Source: Granulicella sp. S156 (GTDB lineage: Bacteria; Acidobacteriota; Terriglobia; Terriglobales; Acidobacteriaceae). Taken from it: DNA of 64,000 nt. The notes under the pieces were generated by a model. It was not told the DNA's origin. It worked only from the letters and a program-made list of their open reading frames with translations, and ran no database searches. Positions 32,791 to 41,907 of this stretch are shown here, piece by piece. Made by a program: the position numbers and the translations under genes. The DNA lies in NCBI RefSeq assembly GCF_009766105.1, contig NZ_LMUH01000013.1, positions 496,332 through 560,331 of the forward strand. Reading direction: 5' to 3'. The number at the start of each line of letters is the position of its first letter. Position 1 is the stretch's first letter.

Positions 32791-34158
32791 CTAAAGTGCG
32801 GTGGCTGCTGTGTCGATCTGGGCCTTGGTCGTAAGCTCCGTTGCACACCACAGCGTCGCGTTCTCGCCAAGCTCGGGATACCACTTCGCCAACGCGAGGC
32901 CGCCGATGATTTGTTTGTCGAGCAGCTTTGCATTCAGCTGCTCTGCCGATTCTGTAGACGCTAAAACGAACTCGTGGAAGCGGGGTGCACCGTCGAATTT
33001 TGTCGTCGCACCAGCCGCAACCAATGCACTGCGCAGATACGCTGCTTTCGCGAGGTTCTGTTCCGCGAGTTCGCGCAGGCCCTGTTTGCCGTAGACGGTC
33101 AGGAAGATCGTCGTCATCAGCGCGACCAGCGCCTGGTTGGTGCAGATATTCGATGTCGCCTTCTCGCGGCGGATATGCTGTTCGCGTGTGCTCAGTGTGA
33201 GCACGAAGCCCCGCTTGCCGTTCTTGTCTTTGGTCTCGCCGACAAGGCGGCCGGGCATCTGGCGCAGGAACTTTTCCTTGCACGCGATCACACCGCAGTA
33301 AGGTCCGCCAAAGCCCACAGCCACGCCAAAGCTTTGCGCCTCGAGCGAGACGATATCAGCTTCTACCGGGGCTTTCACGATACCGAGAGAGACAGCCTCC
33401 GCGATCGAAACGATCAGCAGAGCGCCCTTTTTGTGGGCGATTTCGGCGATAGTTGCCACATCCTCAATCGTGCCGAAGAAGTTCGGCGATTGAATGAGCA
33501 CACAGGCGGTATCGTCGGTAATTGCGGCGTCCAGCGCCGTGAGATCGACCCGGCCTGTCTCGGCGACATAGCCAACTTCCGTTGCCGGAATGCCCTGATG
33601 CTGTGTTGCAGTATGCAGTACTTCGCGGTATTCCGGGTGAACGGTCCGGGCTACGACGGCGCCATTGCGGCCTGTCACGCGTACAGCCATCATCACGGCT
33701 TCCGCGGCGCCCGTCGAACCGTCGTACATCGAGGCGTTGGCGATCTCCATGCCGGTGAGTTCGCAGATCATCGTCTGGAACTCGAACATGGCCTGGAGCG
33801 TGCCCTGGGCGATTTCGGGTTGATAAGGCGTGTAGCTGGTGAGGAACTCGCCGCGCTGCACGAGCGAATCGATGATCACCGGCCGGTAGTGCCGGTATGC
33901 ACCCGCGCCGAGGAAGCTCGCATAGGGCTTGCTCGCGGGCTGCTGAACCAACTGGTTAAATTCGCCGCTCGCGATATTCCCTGCAAATGCGCGAAAACGG
34001 TCCAGCACCTCGGACTCCGAGTGCTGACGCGGGATATCGAGGTCACGAGTCAGGCGGTATTCAGCGGGGATCGTCTCAAAGAGATCTTCGATGGAGGAGA
34101 CGCCGATGGCTTCGAGCATTTCTGTGCGGTCGGCGGGAGATTTGGGGAGATAGCGCAT
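32791..34158 (-). CDS. gcvPA: Glycine dehydrogenase (decarboxylating) subunit 1
   Basis: The 455-aa protein is the N-terminal half of split glycine decarboxylase (start [72 protein letters not shown]). It forms a heterotetramer with GcvPB. It is the usual length. A long perfect hairpin separates it from gcvH upstream. Confidence 0.95.
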   Translation of the reverse strand: MRYLPKSPADRTEMLEAIGVSSIEDLFETIPAEYRLTRDLDIPRQHSESEVLDRFRAFAGNIASGEFNQLVQQPASKPYASFLGAGAYRHYRPVIIDSLVQRGEFLTSYTPYQPEIAQGTLQAMFEFQTMICELTGMEIANASMYDGSTGAAEAVMMAVRVTGRNGAVVARTVHPEYREVLHTATQHQGIPATEVGYVAETGRVDLTALDAAITDDTACVLIQSPNFFGTIEDVATIAEIAHKKGALLIVSIAEAVSLGIVKAPVEADIVSLEAQSFGVAVGFGGPYCGVIACKEKFLRQMPGRLVGETKDKNGKRGFVLTLSTREQHIRREKATSNICTNQALVALMTTIFLTVYGKQGLRELAEQNLAKAAYLRSALVAAGATTKFDGAPRFHEFVLASTESAEQLNAKLLDKQIIGGLALAKWYPELGENATLWCATELTTKAQIDTAATAL

Positions 34159-34191
34159 GGGAAGGGAACTTTCTGGAGCCTGATATGTCTT

Positions 34192-34243
34192 CGCGAAGCC
34201 TCTTCATGGCGAGACGATACGACTGCCATGAAGAGGCTTCGCG
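34192..34243. repeat. 19-bp perfect inverted repeat between gcvH and gcvPA
   Basis: CGCGAAGCCTCTTCATGGC at 34192-34210 pairs fully with 34225-34243 around a 14-base loop. On the minus-strand transcript there is no T tract, so a processing/stability element that sets the GcvH:GcvP ratio is more likely than termination. A T run follows on the plus strand, where no gene needs it. Confidence 0.85.
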
Positions 34244-34258
34244 GATCTTTTCTAGAAA

Positions 34259-34648
34259 TTAGTGACCGGTCTCTTCGGAGACGAATTTTTCGTACTCTGC
34301 GGCGGAAAGCAAGGCGTTTCCGTCGTCGTCGCTGGTCAGTTTGAGCTTGAGGAGCCAGGTGTCGTTCGCGGCAGTGTTGATGGTCTCGGGCTCGTCGTTG
34401 AGCGACTCGTTGATCTCGGTGACGGTGCCAGTTACGGGCGAGTAGAGTTCGCTGACGGCCTTAACCGACTCCACGGATCCGAAGGAGTCACCGGCAGTAA
34501 GCTCCTGGCCTACCTTGGGCAGTTCAACAAAGACGATATCGCCCAGCGAGCTCTGCGCGTAGTCGGTGATGCCGACACTGCCGGTGTCGCCATCGATTGC
34601 GAGCCACTCGTGCGACTTCGCGTAACGGTACTTTTCGGGATAAGACAT
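34259..34648 (-). CDS. gcvH: Glycine cleavage system H protein
   Basis: The 129-aa protein is a complete H protein. The lipoyl attachment residue is Lys63 in FGSVESVKAVSEL, and SHEWLAIDGD and GITDYAQSSLGDIVFVELP are typical. It shuttles the aminomethyl group between P, T and L proteins. It follows gcvT by 57 bases. Confidence 0.96.
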   Translation of the reverse strand: MSYPEKYRYAKSHEWLAIDGDTGSVGITDYAQSSLGDIVFVELPKVGQELTAGDSFGSVESVKAVSELYSPVTGTVTEINESLNDEPETINTAANDTWLLKLKLTSDDDGNALLSAAEYEKFVSEETGH

Positions 34649-34705
34649 TTGAGGTTCTCCGAAGAAGATTGTAGAGGATTGCTGAGGGTGAGGCCGCGCT
34701 GAAAA

Positions 34706-35875
34706 CTAGGATAGTGGCGCGGTAATCGGCGCTGCGACGGCCTTAGGGCGTTTGTAGAAGGGGGTTGGGACAACCACCGCCTTCACCAGTTGGCCACGAA
34801 TCTCGACCGCGAGCTCGGTACCGACCTCCGTATAAGCCACGGGTACGTAGGCCAGAGCGATGTTTTTCTTGAGAAATGGGGCAGGGGAGCCCGAAGTGAT
34901 CTCTCCGATGCGGGTTCCGTCGAGGGTGGCGACCGGATAGCCGTCGCGTCCGATGCCGCGGTCGACCATCTCCAACCCAACCAGCCGGCGAGCCGGGCCA
35001 CCGCTGTTTTGTACCTCGAGCAGTGCCTCCCGCCCGACGAAGTCCGTCCCCTTGTCCAGCTTGCAATACCGGCCAAGATTCGCCTCGAAGACGTTGATCG
35101 TGTCGGAGATCTCGTGCCCGTAGAGGGCCATGGAGGACTCCAGGCGCAGCGTATTCCTTGCGCCGAGCCCGCAGGGGATGATCCCGAACTCCTCGCCGGC
35201 GGCGAGCACCTCGCCCCACACCCGCGCGCTGGTCGGCTCGTCGGAGGGGATATAGATCTCGAAGCCGTCCTCGCCGGTGTAGCCGGTGCGGGCGATCATC
35301 ACGTTGTGGCAGCCGCAAACCTGTCCCCAGGTGAACCAGTAGTTCTTGATCGGGGTGAGGTCAACGCCGGTCAGCTTTTGCAGGGTCGCTTGTGCCTTCG
35401 GGCCCTGGATCGCGAGCTGCGTGTAGTAGTCGGAAAAGTCGTTGACATGAACGCCGCTCATGCCGCCGATGACCTGCCGCACCCACTGCACGTCCTTCTC
35501 CCGGGTGCCGGCGTTGATGACGATGAGGTAGTCGTTGTCGCCGAGCTTATGCAGAACGACATCGTCGACGAAGGTCCCGTTCGGATACAGCATCGCGGAG
35601 TAGTGCGCCTGTCCGGTCTGGAGCTTGCTGGCATCGTTCATCAGCAGCTTCTGCACAGCGGCCAGCGAGTTTGGCCCGCGTAGCTGAATATCGCCCATAT
35701 GCGAGACATCGAAGAGGCCGACTGCGGTGCGCACGGCCATATGTTCTTCGATCAGTCCGCGATACTGAACGGGCATATCCCAACCGCCAAAGTCGACCAT
35801 GCGCGCCTTATGCGCGTGGTGAGTGGCGTGAAGGGCGGTACGGCGGAGAGCGGAGGGGGTTTCGGTCGTGGTCAT
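34706..35875 (-). CDS. gcvT: Aminomethyltransferase (T protein)
   Basis: The 389-aa protein shows T-protein landmarks: MVDFGGWDMPVQYRGLIEEH near the N-terminus, VGLFDVSHMGDI, ARTGYTGEDGFEIY, GLGARNTLRLES with folate contacts, and GEITSGSPAPFL. It transfers the one-carbon unit to tetrahydrofolate. ATG at 35875 follows AAGGAC. It is the first gene of the gcv cluster. I found no glycine riboswitch in the 97 bases to the next gene. Confidence 0.95.
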   Translation of the reverse strand: MTTTETPSALRRTALHATHHAHKARMVDFGGWDMPVQYRGLIEEHMAVRTAVGLFDVSHMGDIQLRGPNSLAAVQKLLMNDASKLQTGQAHYSAMLYPNGTFVDDVVLHKLGDNDYLIVINAGTREKDVQWVRQVIGGMSGVHVNDFSDYYTQLAIQGPKAQATLQKLTGVDLTPIKNYWFTWGQVCGCHNVMIARTGYTGEDGFEIYIPSDEPTSARVWGEVLAAGEEFGIIPCGLGARNTLRLESSMALYGHEISDTINVFEANLGRYCKLDKGTDFVGREALLEVQNSGGPARRLVGLEMVDRGIGRDGYPVATLDGTRIGEITSGSPAPFLKKNIALAYVPVAYTEVGTELAVEIRGQLVKAVVVPTPFYKRPKAVAAPITAPLS

Positions 35876-35972
35876 ATGTCTGTCCTTAGGATGCACCAGA
35901 GCGCGCAGTTCGCGCGAGGCAACTGTCTACGATAGCAAACCTCAGGCATAGCCTCAGGAGCGCTGCCCCAAC

Positions 35973-36488
35973 CTAATGGGCCGGCGATACGACGGCTTTC
36001 AGGTCGTTCAGCAGGGCAGCGATTCCATCATCGAAGTTGCGATCATGCGTCTTCTGTAAGTATGCGACATCGACGGATTCGGTAAACGTCCACAGGATGT
36101 AATGGGTCGGCCGATCGTAGATCACAAGCCGAAACATCGGCAGCGGATCGGCCGCACCCTTTACCTTGGCTCCCTGGTTGTCTCCAAAGGCAGGTCCTTT
36201 GGGCGCTACCAGTTGAATCTCGAAGACGAGGTCAGCTTCAGCTGGGCTTGTCTTCAGGGAAAACGTTTTATCTGCCGCCAACGCCATATAGAGCGCGGTA
36301 TAGGGCCGCGCCGTGTCGCCGCTGAAGGGGTGAGGGAATAGTCCGCTGTCGGCGCCTGCGTTGGAGACAAACACGCTCTTGCCCGCAAGCAGTGGCGCCG
36401 GTACGGGAGGCCGGTTTGGAAGCTGTTGGGACTGTATCGCGCCGGGTAGAAGCAGGAACGAGAGTAGAAGCACGGAACGAAGCCGCAT
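35973..36488 (-). CDS. Exported hypothetical protein
   Basis: The 171-aa protein has a signal peptide (about 1-20) and a soluble domain that contains DLVFEIQLVAPKGP and RLVIYDRPTHYILWTFTESV. No family name is recognised; similar short exported proteins with a lipocalin-like beta fold are frequent in acidobacteria, an impression not checked. The ATG at 36488 has AAGGAC upstream. It lies 97 bases before gcvT but has its own probable role. Confidence 0.7.
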   Translation of the reverse strand: MRLRSVLLLSFLLLPGAIQSQQLPNRPPVPAPLLAGKSVFVSNAGADSGLFPHPFSGDTARPYTALYMALAADKTFSLKTSPAEADLVFEIQLVAPKGPAFGDNQGAKVKGAADPLPMFRLVIYDRPTHYILWTFTESVDVAYLQKTHDRNFDDGIAALLNDLKAVVSPAH

Positions 36489-36631
36489 GATGGTGTCCTT
36501 TTTAGCAGCAAGGAGTGTCGTCTGTCTGCTAGGCAAGAGACGTGGGATTTTTACAGTTGGTCTCTTGGGAAAGATATTCGGTGAACCAAACCTACCCCTG
36601 GGACCGTGACTGCGTAATTAGGCCCCTTTGC

Positions 36632-36739
36632 TTTTCTAGTTGTCATTCCCGGAGGGAATCTGCTTCTTTCTTTGCTGGTAAGAAGGTTGTGGCTATACGA
36701 ACCAACAGCAGATTCCCTGCGGGAATGACAACCAGAAAA
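36632..36739. repeat. Paired REP-like palindromes forming a long inverted repeat
   Basis: Two head-to-head copies of GTCATTCCC-x3-GGGAATCTGC (36642-36663 and, inverted, 36708-36729) with matching flanks form a stem of about 33 bp around a 41-base centre. Each copy also contains its own small ATTCCC/GGGAAT stem. Single copies lie at 46159, 47010 and 53989. The layout resembles BIME/REP pairs mobilised by RAYT enzymes. Confidence 0.8.
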
Positions 36740-36839
36740 ACAACAACAAAAGCAAGAAGACCTCTCTGCTCCCGTTGGTTGGTCGAAATGGCAGCTTTTG
36801 GAGGGGGTTCGGGAGAGATTCTTCAGTAGAACTGTAGTA

Positions 36840-37325
36840 CTAGCGTCGCTGCCGGCGGCTCGCGCGCACGAAGCTGCTGACGGAGAAGTACGCGAAGACC
36901 AGAAACACGGCCAGGTAAAAGTAAGCCTTGTGAGCTTCGGGTGTGATTGGCGACGCTTTGAAGCTGTTGCGCAGCCGCCACACGCCTTGCGCCAGGAACA
37001 GCGCAAACAGCGCGAAGAAGGTGCCTGTTACCTCCAGCCAGAGAACACTGGAAAACCGTTTCACGGGAGTCAGTACGGACTGACCGAGGCCACGTGCATG
37101 GGTTCTGGCATTTTTTTTCACTTCGGCAACGGTGCGGTAGGCCTCTGCGACCTGGGCTATGGGGGAAGGTTGAGGGGTTGTATTTGCAGGGGTGGGCTGT
37201 GTCGCTCGCTGCGAAGTCCCAGCCGAAGGATTTGGCGCTGTGGCTGCGTCGACGGCACTGATTAGCGTCTTTGTGGCGTGGCGCGCGCCGTAGCCAAGAG
37301 CGCGACCGAGGCGAACCCTGTCCAT
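36840..37325 (-). CDS. Membrane protein with two C-terminal helices
   Basis: The 161-aa protein has a Pro/Thr-rich segment (about 35-60) and two C-terminal membrane helices (about 95-118 and 130-150), ending in a very basic tail. No family recognised. ATG at 37325 is chosen because the plus-strand gene at 37395 diverges there; the longer frame to 37562 would overlap it entirely. Confidence 0.65.
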   Translation of the reverse strand: MDRVRLGRALGYGARHATKTLISAVDAATAPNPSAGTSQRATQPTPANTTPQPSPIAQVAEAYRTVAEVKKNARTHARGLGQSVLTPVKRFSSVLWLEVTGTFFALFALFLAQGVWRLRNSFKASPITPEAHKAYFYLAVFLVFAYFSVSSFVRASRRQRR

Positions 37326-37394
37326 GGCCCAAGTGTATCGTGCCCCCACCTGTTGCCGCGAAGCGCGAAGTCCACGCCTTGCATCCAACGGCAT

Positions 37395-37589
37395 ATGGCG
37401 TCTGTCGATGGGGAAGATGAGAGTACGGGAAGCCTGAAGAAATGGGCCTGGTTGGTGGGAGGGCTGTGCGCCGCTGCGGCGGGGTTCCTGGTGTGGGGAC
37501 CAAAGCGCGTCAAGCCGGTCCAGGACCTGGCGCATCGCCTTGAAGAGGCCTGGGAAGAGCACGACGAAGGCCAGGATATAGAGATCTAA
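37395..37589 (+). CDS. Small single-pass membrane protein
   Basis: The 64-aa product has a helix (about 16-34, AWLVGGLCAAAAGFLVWG) and a charged C-terminus. It is divergent from the membrane protein at 36840 and may act with it. Supported mainly by its clean membrane-protein composition. Confidence 0.5.
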   Translation: MASVDGEDESTGSLKKWAWLVGGLCAAAAGFLVWGPKRVKPVQDLAHRLEEAWEEHDEGQDIEI

Positions 37590-37738
37590 AGGCCACCTGG
37601 TAAATCATGTTTTGCGACACCGCCGACATCGGCGTAATCTTGAGGGCAGTTGCACCCGCTGCTGCCGTTCCCAAAAGGTTGGTTTTGGGAATACCCGGTG
37701 CGTGGTCAGGGCATTCTGAACGAAGCCGGGAGGTGGCA

Positions 37739-38062
37739 TTGAATCAACAGGTCAAGGATCTTATCCAAAAGTTAGGCGAAGCGATTCACGAGTCGGTAGC
37801 TGAATCGGAAGCGATTGCGGGCGTGGTCCGCGAGATACGCGAGCAAGGCTTCGACGTGATCCTGATGCTGGAAGCGACCATCGGCTTGAACGAGGTCGAT
37901 GATGACGACGAAACGGCAGAAAACGACGAAGGCAATGAGGCGGCGCACGGTCCTTTTACGCGCAACGATCTAACCTTCCTGAAGTCTTTGCGCATCACAA
38001 CAGAGGAGCATGAATCGGGCTCCAGCAGCGACACTGGTAGTGGTGGGCCCGACGGTGCATAA
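37739..38062 (+). CDS. Hypothetical acidic protein
   Basis: The 107-aa product (from the TTG at 37739; GGAGGT is 4 bases upstream) starts with a helical block LNQQVKDLIQKLGEAIHESV, then a short beta/helical part and a Glu/Asp/Ser-rich disordered tail. No family recognised. An upstream ATG-less extension to 37607 is possible but has no site. It precedes glgC by 96 bases. Confidence 0.6.
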   Translation: MNQQVKDLIQKLGEAIHESVAESEAIAGVVREIREQGFDVILMLEATIGLNEVDDDDETAENDEGNEAAHGPFTRNDLTFLKSLRITTEEHESGSSSDTGSGGPDGA

Positions 38063-38158
38063 CTGCATCTGCCTCAATGTTTTGACCGTGTGCTAGACTC
38101 GTCGCCAGTTTTGCGTCTTGTGAGATTAAATGCACTTTGGGAGAGGTAAAGGGAGTAC

Positions 38159-39421
38159 ATGAGAGATACGTTGGGTGTATTGCTCGCCGGTGGGGCGGGC
38201 GAGAGATTGTTTCCCTTGACTCGCGACCGTGCTAAACCAGCGGTACCTTTTGCGGGGCAGTACCGCATCATCGACATCACACTTTCGAACTGCATCAACT
38301 CCGATCTTCGTCACGTCTACATCCTGACGCAGTACAAAGCGCTGTCGCTGAATCGCCATATTCGCGAGGGGTGGGGGCCGGTAGTCGCGAGTGAACTGGG
38401 CGAGTTCATTGAGATTCTGCCGCCGATGCAGCGTGTCTCCAAGAGCTGGTACCAAGGCACGGCCGATGCGGTCTTTCAGAACATCTACTCCATCGGCTCC
38501 GAAGAGCCAAACTATGTGTTAATTCTCTCCGGCGACCACATCTACAAGATGAACTACGCGCTGATGAGGCAGCAGCACATCGAATCGGGCGCGGATGTAA
38601 CGATTGCCACCCTGCCGGTGAACCCGGATCAGGTCTCTCAGTTCGGCGTTGTCGAGGTCGGCAAGAACGCTGAAGTTGCAGGCTTCGTCGAAAAGCCGAA
38701 GGAGACGAATATTCGGTCCCCTTTCAACCCTGACATGGTCGATGTCTCGATGGGCATCTATCTCTTCAACACGGACGTGTTGATTCCCGAGTTGATGAAG
38801 GACGCCGAGGACCCGAACTCCAAGCACGACTTCGGCCACGACATTCTGCCAAAGCTGCTGGGGCGTTACAAGATACACGCCTATAACTTCGTCGATGAGA
38901 ACAAGCAGCGCGCGCTCTACTGGCGCGATGTGGGAACCCTGGAGGCCTACTACGAGGCCAACATGGACATCGCTGCGGTGGCGCCAACCTTCAACCTCTA
39001 CGACAAGGCGTGGCCGATGCGTACGCGGGCCTATCAGTACCCGCCGGCCAAGTTCGTCTTCGGGGAACCCGGTCGCACAGGTATGGCGATCAACTCGATC
39101 GTCAGCGCCGGCTCCATCGTCTCAGGCTCGGTGGTGCGCAACTCGGTGCTTTCGCAGGATGTGCGTGTGAACAGCTATGCGGATGTCGATTCCAGCATCA
39201 TCTTCTCGCACGTCAACATCGGCCGCCACTGCCGTATTCGGCATGCCATCATAGACCGCGACGTGCATATCCCGGATGGCACGGTCATCGGCTACGACCC
39301 CGCCGAAGATAAGAAGAACTACTTCGTCACTCCCAGCGGCCTAACCGTCGTCACGCGCGACTACTCGGTCTATGAGAACCCGGTTTCGACGGATTTCAAG
39401 CAGGTGAGCGAAGGCTGGTAA
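38159..39421 (+). CDS. glgC: Glucose-1-phosphate adenylyltransferase
   Basis: The 420-aa enzyme has the nucleotidyltransferase loop GGAGERLFPLTRDRAKPAVP (near 12), the PFAGQYRIIDITLSN block, YQGTADAVFQN, SGDHIYKM, FVEKP (substrate) and YWRDVGT, then a C-terminal left-handed beta helix. It makes ADP-glucose for glycogen synthesis. ATG follows GGGAG. A strong terminator lies in the composite hairpin downstream. Confidence 0.96.
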   Translation: MRDTLGVLLAGGAGERLFPLTRDRAKPAVPFAGQYRIIDITLSNCINSDLRHVYILTQYKALSLNRHIREGWGPVVASELGEFIEILPPMQRVSKSWYQGTADAVFQNIYSIGSEEPNYVLILSGDHIYKMNYALMRQQHIESGADVTIATLPVNPDQVSQFGVVEVGKNAEVAGFVEKPKETNIRSPFNPDMVDVSMGIYLFNTDVLIPELMKDAEDPNSKHDFGHDILPKLLGRYKIHAYNFVDENKQRALYWRDVGTLEAYYEANMDIAAVAPTFNLYDKAWPMRTRAYQYPPAKFVFGEPGRTGMAINSIVSAGSIVSGSVVRNSVLSQDVRVNSYADVDSSIIFSHVNIGRHCRIRHAIIDRDVHIPDGTVIGYDPAEDKKNYFVTPSGLTVVTRDYSVYENPVSTDFKQVSEGW

Positions 39422-39425
39422 AGAC

Positions 39426-39532
39426 AGTGACCAGTGTTAAGTGACAAGTGATAAGTAAAAGCTAAGCGGCGCGGAATGAATATCGTTCCGCGCCGCTTTT
39501 GTCTTACTACTTGTCACTTACCACTGGTCACT
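39426..39532. terminator. Composite palindrome with terminator core after glgC
   Basis: The core AGCGGCGCGGAA/TTCCGCGCCGCT (39465-39497, followed by TTTT) is a strong intrinsic terminator. It is enclosed by two further inverted repeats: AAGTGACAAGT/ACTTGTCACTT and AGTGACCAGTG/CACTGGTCACT. Thus a nested cruciform of 107 bases between the convergent glgC and outer-membrane gene. Confidence 0.85.
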
Positions 39533-39544
39533 TATTCACTGCCT

Positions 39545-40327
39545 TTATCTCTTTCCGAACTTATAGACCAGTCCCGCCGAGATCGAGAAGAACTCGCGGG
39601 TCTCCGTTCCGAAGTGTTCGAAGATGAGATCGGGCTGCAGGCGTACGGCTACGCGCGGTGCATAGTTGAAGTCGATGCTGCCGCCTACTGCGCCAAAGGG
39701 AGAGGTGCTGTTGCAGTAGAGTCCCAGATTTCCGATCTGGCCGGGCTGCTGCTGTGACGGGCAGGCAGAGACGGGGCTGCCTCCCGGGAAATTCGCCGTA
39801 GCGTGATCGAAGATGCCCTCTGTAGCGCCGACGAGCGCGTGATAGTCGATTGCGGCGTAACGGTTCTTCGGGCCGCGCCACTGTATGCCGCCGCTCTCAA
39901 TGTTCTGCATGACGAGTACACGGTTCAGATTGGTCAATTGATTGGATCCGGGATTGGGGGAGGTAGGCGTGGTTCCAGCCTGAAAGCGATAGTCTCCCGC
40001 GATGCCGAGATGGTTGGTCAGCCAATAGGTGCCCATCAATTCGCCGCCACCCATGTTGTAGTGCTTGGGCAGGTTCTGGCCGGCCTGGCCGTTGCTGTAG
40101 CTCAGGCCGCCGTAGACCTCCCACCGATTGTCATAGCGTGGTCCGGCGTAAGGCGCCAGCGCTGGTGAGGTTACGGTGGTCGACATGGGTTTGGTCCCGG
40201 GGGCTGCAACCTGTGCCTGCAGGCTGCTGGCGCAGAAAAGGGATGTTCCTGTCAGAGTTGTCAAAATTGCCAGAACAAGCGCCGCTATCGGCGTGCGGCG
40301 CGTGGATAAAGCTGTCTGATTCGTCAC
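39545..40327 (-). CDS. Outer-membrane beta-barrel protein
   Basis: The 260-aa protein has a signal peptide (about 1-38) and a small barrel with alternating aromatic strands (RWEVYGGLSYSNGQAGQNLP near 68, GGELMGTYWLTNHLGIAGDY near 94) and the C-terminal strand FFSISAGLVYKFGKR. It is of OmpA/OprF-barrel size without a peptidoglycan domain. Function unknown. GTG start. Confidence 0.8.
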   Translation of the reverse strand: MTNQTALSTRRTPIAALVLAILTTLTGTSLFCASSLQAQVAAPGTKPMSTTVTSPALAPYAGPRYDNRWEVYGGLSYSNGQAGQNLPKHYNMGGGELMGTYWLTNHLGIAGDYRFQAGTTPTSPNPGSNQLTNLNRVLVMQNIESGGIQWRGPKNRYAAIDYHALVGATEGIFDHATANFPGGSPVSACPSQQQPGQIGNLGLYCNSTSPFGAVGGSIDFNYAPRVAVRLQPDLIFEHFGTETREFFSISAGLVYKFGKR

Positions 40328-40647
40328 GTGGAAGATTGTCCTCTACTGCCGGCGCCGGAGCGCGCTATTGTTCAAGTGCGCGCCTTCGCGGTGCGTTCCT
40401 CTAAGGATATAACGCCGGGGCATGATTTGCGGCGAATCCTGCGGATTGGATAACGCGTTAGTTTGGATCGTGGAACGGCACGGCTCCAGCGCCTGTTGTT
40501 GTCGTGCAGAAGAGGGACTTGAAGTCCGCGGCCCTGGCAGCTTGAGGCCTGTACCCTTCAAGCCGCACTCACCAAGGACTGCTGGATCGTGCGACAATGG
40601 TACGTCGCCGCCCCGTTCGACTGGGTACGGCAGCAGGGAGACTTCGT

Positions 40648-40869
40648 ATGGGTGAACTTTTTACACCAACCCACCTGATTGTGCTGGCTGTTGTGGCTAT
40701 TGTGCTCTTTGGCGGCAAAAAATTGCCGGAGCTTGGCAAGGGCCTCGGTGAAGGCCTGCGTGGCTTCAAGGAAGGCGTTAAGGGCATCACAGAAGATCCC
40801 AATGCCGCCGCCAAGACCAGCGAGGCGCCCAAGCCCGGAGACTCGCTCAAACCGCCACCGGCAGCCTAA
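40648..40869 (+). CDS. tatA: Sec-independent translocase TatA/E
   Basis: The 73-aa protein has the TatA layout: short N-terminal membrane helix (about 5-22, [20 protein letters not shown]), the [10 protein letters not shown] hinge, and an amphipathic helix ([15 protein letters not shown]) with an acidic/proline tail. It forms the pore of the twin-arginine export pathway. GGGAG is 8 bases before ATG 40648. Confidence 0.94.
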   Translation: MGELFTPTHLIVLAVVAIVLFGGKKLPELGKGLGEGLRGFKEGVKGITEDPNAAAKTSEAPKPGDSLKPPPAA

Positions 40870-40895
40870 CTGGTTTTTTATCGACAACACAGGAG

Positions 40896-40927
40896 CGACG
40901 GTCCCCTGCGACCGTCGTTTTCTTTTT
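40896..40927 (+). terminator. Intrinsic terminator after tatA
   Basis: CGACGGTC and GACCGTCG (8-bp stem, 6-base loop), followed by TTTTCTTTTT. Confidence 0.88.
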
Positions 40928-40974
40928 CGGTGAATGCCCGGCGTTTGCCGGGATCTCCCAAAGAGGCCATCTCC

Positions 40975-41883
40975 ATGAAGTTGAAATCAAGCTACTTCGT
41001 AAAGCCGCACAGCAAAGTGCGGCTTTCGCGTCTCTCCACCTCTGAGACCGGCAGTTTCCACGACAAGGATGACGTGGAGCCTGTGCTCGCGAAGCATCTC
41101 GAGCAGCTTGCGGCCCTGCAGGAAGTCCTCTACGCCTCCCAGTCCAAGGCCGTGCTGATCGTGCTGCAGGGCATGGATACCGCAGGCAAGGATGGCACTA
41201 TCCGGCACATCTTTTCGGGGATCAATCCTCAAGGCTGCGATGTTGCAGCCTTCAAGGTGCCGACACCGTTGGAGGCCCGGCATGAGTTTCTATGGCGCTG
41301 CCAGGCCCAGACGCCAGCGCGCGGCATGATCGAGATCTTCAATCGTTCTCACTATGAGGATGTGCTTTCCCCGCGCGTCCACGGCTTGATCTCAGACAAG
41401 GTTGCGCGCCGCCGTATGGACGATATCAACGCCTGGGAGCAGACGCTGGCGGACAACGAGGTTGTGATCCTCAAGTTCTTCCTGCACATTTCGCACGCGG
41501 AGCAGACACGCCGTCTGCAGGCGCGCATCGACACGCCCGACAAACGCTGGAAGCTTTCACCCGCCGACTTCGCCGAACGCAAATTCTGGCCGAAGTACGT
41601 TGACGCTTACGAGGACATCCTTCGCGACACCAGCCACAAGCACGCCCCATGGTTCGTGATTCCGGCGGATAACAAGTGGTACCGCAACATCGCGATCTCT
41701 CAGATTCTGGTAGACGCGATGAAGGGCCTGAAGCTGGAGTATCCGAAACCGACGTTCGATCCATCCGGCATCAAGCTGACGAAAGAGAGCGCGGATTCGG
41801 CCGTGAAGAAGATCGCGGCGCGCAAGAAACGCAAAGGCAAAGATGCCCCTGCTGCCGATGCGACTCCAGCGAGCAGCAAATAA
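40975..41883 (+). CDS. ppk2: Polyphosphate kinase 2 family protein
   Basis: The 302-aa protein has the PPK2 core: Walker A GMDTAGKDG (near 65), FNRSHYEDVLSPRVHG (near 122, lid and Walker-B neighbourhood), RIDTPDKRWKLSPADFAERK and the WFVIPADNKWYRN end. It transfers phosphate between polyphosphate and nucleotides. The C-terminal 35 residues are Lys/Ala-rich and probably flexible. ATG at 40975 follows AGAGG. Confidence 0.92.
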   Translation: MKLKSSYFVKPHSKVRLSRLSTSETGSFHDKDDVEPVLAKHLEQLAALQEVLYASQSKAVLIVLQGMDTAGKDGTIRHIFSGINPQGCDVAAFKVPTPLEARHEFLWRCQAQTPARGMIEIFNRSHYEDVLSPRVHGLISDKVARRRMDDINAWEQTLADNEVVILKFFLHISHAEQTRRLQARIDTPDKRWKLSPADFAERKFWPKYVDAYEDILRDTSHKHAPWFVIPADNKWYRNIAISQILVDAMKGLKLEYPKPTFDPSGIKLTKESADSAVKKIAARKKRKGKDAPAADATPASSK

Positions 41884-41907
41884 GGGTGGGATGAGGAGAG
41901 CAACTCC

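Noticed and set aside
32974-34344. 456-codon plus-strand frame
   Set aside because: Antisense to gcvPA in GC-rich DNA; no domain, no start site.
35876-35972. Possible glycine riboswitch upstream of gcvT
   Set aside because: The gap is only 97 bases and lacks the conserved tandem aptamer core; nothing similar is seen further upstream.
37607-37738. N-terminal extension of the acidic protein at 37739
   Set aside because: No start site and unlike the helical rest of the protein; the TTG with GGAGGT at 37739 is preferred.
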